Positions 32,474 through 33,998 of a stretch of 33,998 bases of DNA are shown one piece after another. How positions within the stretch are numbered: position 1 is the stretch's first letter; every line of letters begins with the position of its first letter. The translations under genes and the position numbers were made by a program. The notes under the pieces are model-generated. The model was not told the origin of the DNA. It did no database searches and worked only from the letters and a program-made list of their open reading frames with translations. The stretch spans positions 1 to 33,998 of the forward strand of contig CACXPH010000020.1 in assembly GCA_902769535.1 (NCBI GenBank). The letters run 5' to 3'. This DNA is from an uncultured Bacteroidales bacterium (GTDB taxonomy: Bacteria > Bacteroidota > Bacteroidia > Bacteroidales > Paludibacteraceae).

Positions 32474-32786
32474 AGTCTTCAAAAGCGGAATATGCAGTCA
32501 ACACTTTCAACATTTTCCTCATAAGTCTTGCGTACTTTCTATGCCAAAGGTCTCTCTTATTTAACCAAGCGAAAGTCTTTGCCTTTTCCATTCCCAAGAG
32601 TCTCCTTTCTTCACGCTGCAAGGGTCTTCACTTTGCGCGACCTTACAAGTCTCTATTGTGCACTGACCTTGTGAGTCCTCATCAATTTCATTGACCCCCA
32701 AGTCTCCGTTTGCTCGCCAACCTCGCGAGTCTCTAACCACTCCGCCACCTCAAAAGTCTTTTTGCGCTCGCGCGCCTTTGAGGTCT
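32474..32786. repeat. 25-27-bp periodic array with conserved RGTCY core
   Basis: A/GGTCT (once AGTCC) begins at 32474, 32524, 32549, 32574, 32599, 32623, 32648, 32674, 32701, 32728, 32755 and 32782; a weak copy (AGTCA) is at 32496. Steps are 25, 25, 25, 24, 25, 26, then exactly 27 four times. A second conserved block, ACC(T), sits 4-8 bp before the core in many units (for example ACCTTACAAGTCT, ACCTCGCGAGTCT, ACCTCAAAAGTCT). The rest of each unit is unique. No reading frame fits the period in the 25-bp part. It lies downstream of the integrase and is flanked by hairpins at 32397-32422 and 32800-32832. I know no described element that matches. Confidence 0.8.
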
Positions 32787-32799
32787 TTTATAAACAAAA

Positions 32800-32832
32800 C
32801 TACCGCACGTTTCATCACGAAAAGCGCGGTAG
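32800..32832. repeat. 7-bp inverted repeat at the right border of the periodic array
   Basis: CTACCGC (32800-32806) and GCGGTAG (32826-32832) with a 19-nt loop, 14 bp after the last array core. It could be a border structure or the terminator of the minus-strand hydrolase gene, though it has no T-run. Confidence 0.55.
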
Positions 32833-32882
32833 CGACGAGAAGGGAACCGTCAAAGTGAATTAGATAGTAAACGACAAACGCC

Positions 32883-33491
32883 TCACACCTCGTTTGTGTA
32901 TGATAGTTCAATTAACATCCTCTCTGCCAGCGGCACATACCATGTGCGGACTTCATCAGCGGTGGGAGTATGTCCTCCGGGGAAATGGAATGAACGGTTG
33001 TAGTGCTCTAAGAAGAGCGATTCGAAATGCGCTAAAGTGTCTTGCTCACCGAATAATCCCCACACTTGATCGCTGAATTGAGGATTGTAATTATCGAATT
33101 GAGTTGCCTCCAGTGCAGCAAACTCTTCAACCAAGGCTTCATCTATAACGAATGATTGCTTGCCATCCTTGCGCGGCGATTTATACTCGTGCTGACCTAT
33201 GCGCTGCTTTAGGAACTCTGACATTCGAAAATGCGGATTACCAAGCAAAGCAGGAATGTCCACAACAGGAGCAATCATCTGCGCGTAGAAAGAGCCACAA
33301 CTATTCCCTACGAGCAAATCGGGCTTTTCTCGGTCAGTTAGTTCGCGAATGAAACGTAGCGAGTCCTGCGGATGCATGGGCAAGTCCGGTGTCAGTACAT
33401 CAGCACGCCCTGCGAATGCTTCGCGCAATGCAATAGCAGGAACACATTGTCCGCTTGCATAAAAGCCATGTAGGAATAGTATCTTTTTCAT
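32883..33491 (-). CDS. YqiA/YcfP-like alpha/beta-fold esterase
   Basis: 202-aa cytoplasmic alpha/beta hydrolase. Oxyanion segment FLHGFYASG (residues 6-14), nucleophile elbow GNSCG with Ser64, acid Asp151 (GEQD), His174 (PGGHTP). Size and the HGF...GNSxG layout match the YqiA/UPF0227-like esterases; substrate unknown. Its ATG overlaps the stop of the upstream alkD-like gene (ATGA), so the two are translationally coupled. Confidence 0.82.
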   Translation of the reverse strand: MKKILFLHGFYASGQCVPAIALREAFAGRADVLTPDLPMHPQDSLRFIRELTDREKPDLLVGNSCGSFYAQMIAPVVDIPALLGNPHFRMSEFLKQRIGQHEYKSPRKDGKQSFVIDEALVEEFAALEATQFDNYNPQFSDQVWGLFGEQDTLAHFESLFLEHYNRSFHFPGGHTPTADEVRTWYVPLAERMLIELSYTNEV

Positions 33492-33998
33492 TTCACTCGC
33501 AAGGTTTTTAGCAATGCCTTTTGCTCGTCCGTTATACGATAACTCTCAATAGCCTTTTGAATAGCCTTATTATGCGTCCATGGATGCAAACGATGTTGCT
33601 CTATATAAGGCAGCGTAGCATCCCATTGTTTGGCAAGTGCCGTAGCAAAGAACCATGCCTGCATCATGCGGATGTAATACTCATCGCTTTTGATAGATGC
33701 AACCCATTCCAAGTACTCCGGTCGGAAAGCCTCGTCCAAAAAGTAGCGCATTAGCGTCTCGATGCCAAAGCGTTTCGTATAGGTATGCTTGCTTCTCATC
33801 CACTTGCGAATGAGCGGTAACAACTCCTTCGTGTACTTCTTAAAGCAACACGGCGATAGTTGGTCACATGTTGCCCAATTATCCACATACGGCAGGAAGT
33901 GCTCCAGATATGCAATACAGGTGTTGAAATCTTTCTCTTCCGATAGGATAAACGCGTGCAGTTGGTTCTCGTCAAAATAGCGATGTGGCAAACTGTGC
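33488..33998 (-). CDS. DNA alkylation repair protein, AlkD-like (5' end outside the window)
   Basis: Partial; at least 169 codons are visible and the frame is open to the window edge without an ATG, so the start lies beyond 33998. HEAT-repeat-like helices with the family stretch FLPYVDNWATCDQLSP, KRFGIETLMRYFLDE, YYIRMMQAWFFATALAKQW and PWTHNKAIQKAIESYR fit the AlkD DNA glycosylase type, which removes alkylated bases. The helix containing YVDNWATCD carries the Trp and Asp expected near the active site. It overlaps the esterase gene by 4 nt. Confidence 0.85.
   Translation of the reverse strand, partial: HSLPHRYFDENQLHAFILSEEKDFNTCIAYLEHFLPYVDNWATCDQLSPCCFKKYTKELLPLIRKWMRSKHTYTKRFGIETLMRYFLDEAFRPEYLEWVASIKSDEYYIRMMQAWFFATALAKQWDATLPYIEQHRLHPWTHNKAIQKAIESYRITDEQKALLKTLRVK

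Noticed and set aside
32361-32621. 86-aa minus-strand frame within the periodic array
   Set aside because: The 25-bp period is not a multiple of three, the frame has no promoter, and the composition is not convincing; the DNA periodicity explains the sequence better.
32715-32755. tRNA-like piece on the minus strand (GGCGGAGTGGTTAG and a CTCGC/GCGAG stem-loop)
   Set aside because: The loop lacks U33, there is no matching acceptor or T-arm, and the D-arm-like string is part of the array.
32474-32786. CRISPR array or integron attC array
   Set aside because: The constant part is about 5-10 bp rather than 25-40 bp, there are no cas genes, and units are too short and lack cassettes or attC folds.

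Overview
The window is a piece of a Bacteroidota chromosome, almost certainly order Bacteroidales. A Paludibacteraceae-like gut or rumen lineage is my guess and is not proven. Evidence for the order: a complete type IX secretion (T9SS) core cluster porP-porK-porL-porM-porN; a diheme-type frdC-frdA-frdB operon; Bacteroidota-restricted families (DUF3098, the short acidic DUF2795-like protein); secreted proteins with T9SS-like tails; and nine promoters that all fit TTTG - 20 bp - TAnnTTTG, the Bacteroidota -33/-7 type.

Layout. 1-400 is a gene-free repeat zone: seven different perfect or near-perfect hairpins every 33-40 bp, then a 12-unit, 11-bp tandem repeat. A small minus-strand hypothetical gene follows (431-787). 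940-4469 is fumarate reductase/succinate dehydrogenase; frdB overlaps the start of a secreted endonuclease/exonuclease/phosphatase protein (to 5494). That gene collides tail-to-tail with a minus-strand secreted pectate lyase (5472-7088). 7234-13500 carries three surface or secreted genes: a 1143-aa repeat protein with a sorting domain, an outer-membrane barrel and a 564-aa secreted protein. A 53-aa ORF follows. 13747-15405 (minus) is ybeY and a nucleoside-gate transporter-like protein. 15466-16781 is a methyltransferase and a cobalamin adenosyltransferase. 16902-30553 is a long plus-strand run: DUF2795-like, porPKLMN, ftsX, DUF3098, uppP, truB, queA, ung, polA and a DUF4886 hydrolase. From 30590 the window looks accessory: a broken tRNA-Asp, a tyrosine recombinase, and an unexplained 25-27-bp periodic array (32474-32786) bracketed by hairpins. 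Minus-strand yqiA-like esterase and alkD-like genes close the window; alkD runs off the right edge.

How it fits together. The T9SS core (PorP outer-membrane protein, PorK lipoprotein/PorN ring, PorL/PorM motor) would export the secreted proteins in the left half, which carry either a long type-A-like sorting domain or a short Gly-Arg-Gly-Tyr-Gly tail. FrdABC supplies anaerobic fumarate respiration and succinate production.

Most unusual points: (1) FrdA lacks the roughly 21-residue GG...GE segment that the family has between HYTM and ANFSDHG; (2) PolA has lost nearly all of its 3'-5' exonuclease domain, with 7-bp repeats exactly there; (3) heptad (7-bp) repeats form most short spacers of the right half and also lie inside three genes; (4) the 25-27-bp array beside the recombinase; (5) the hairpin array and 11-bp array at the left edge; (6) two secretion tails encoded on opposite strands of one 10-bp palindrome.
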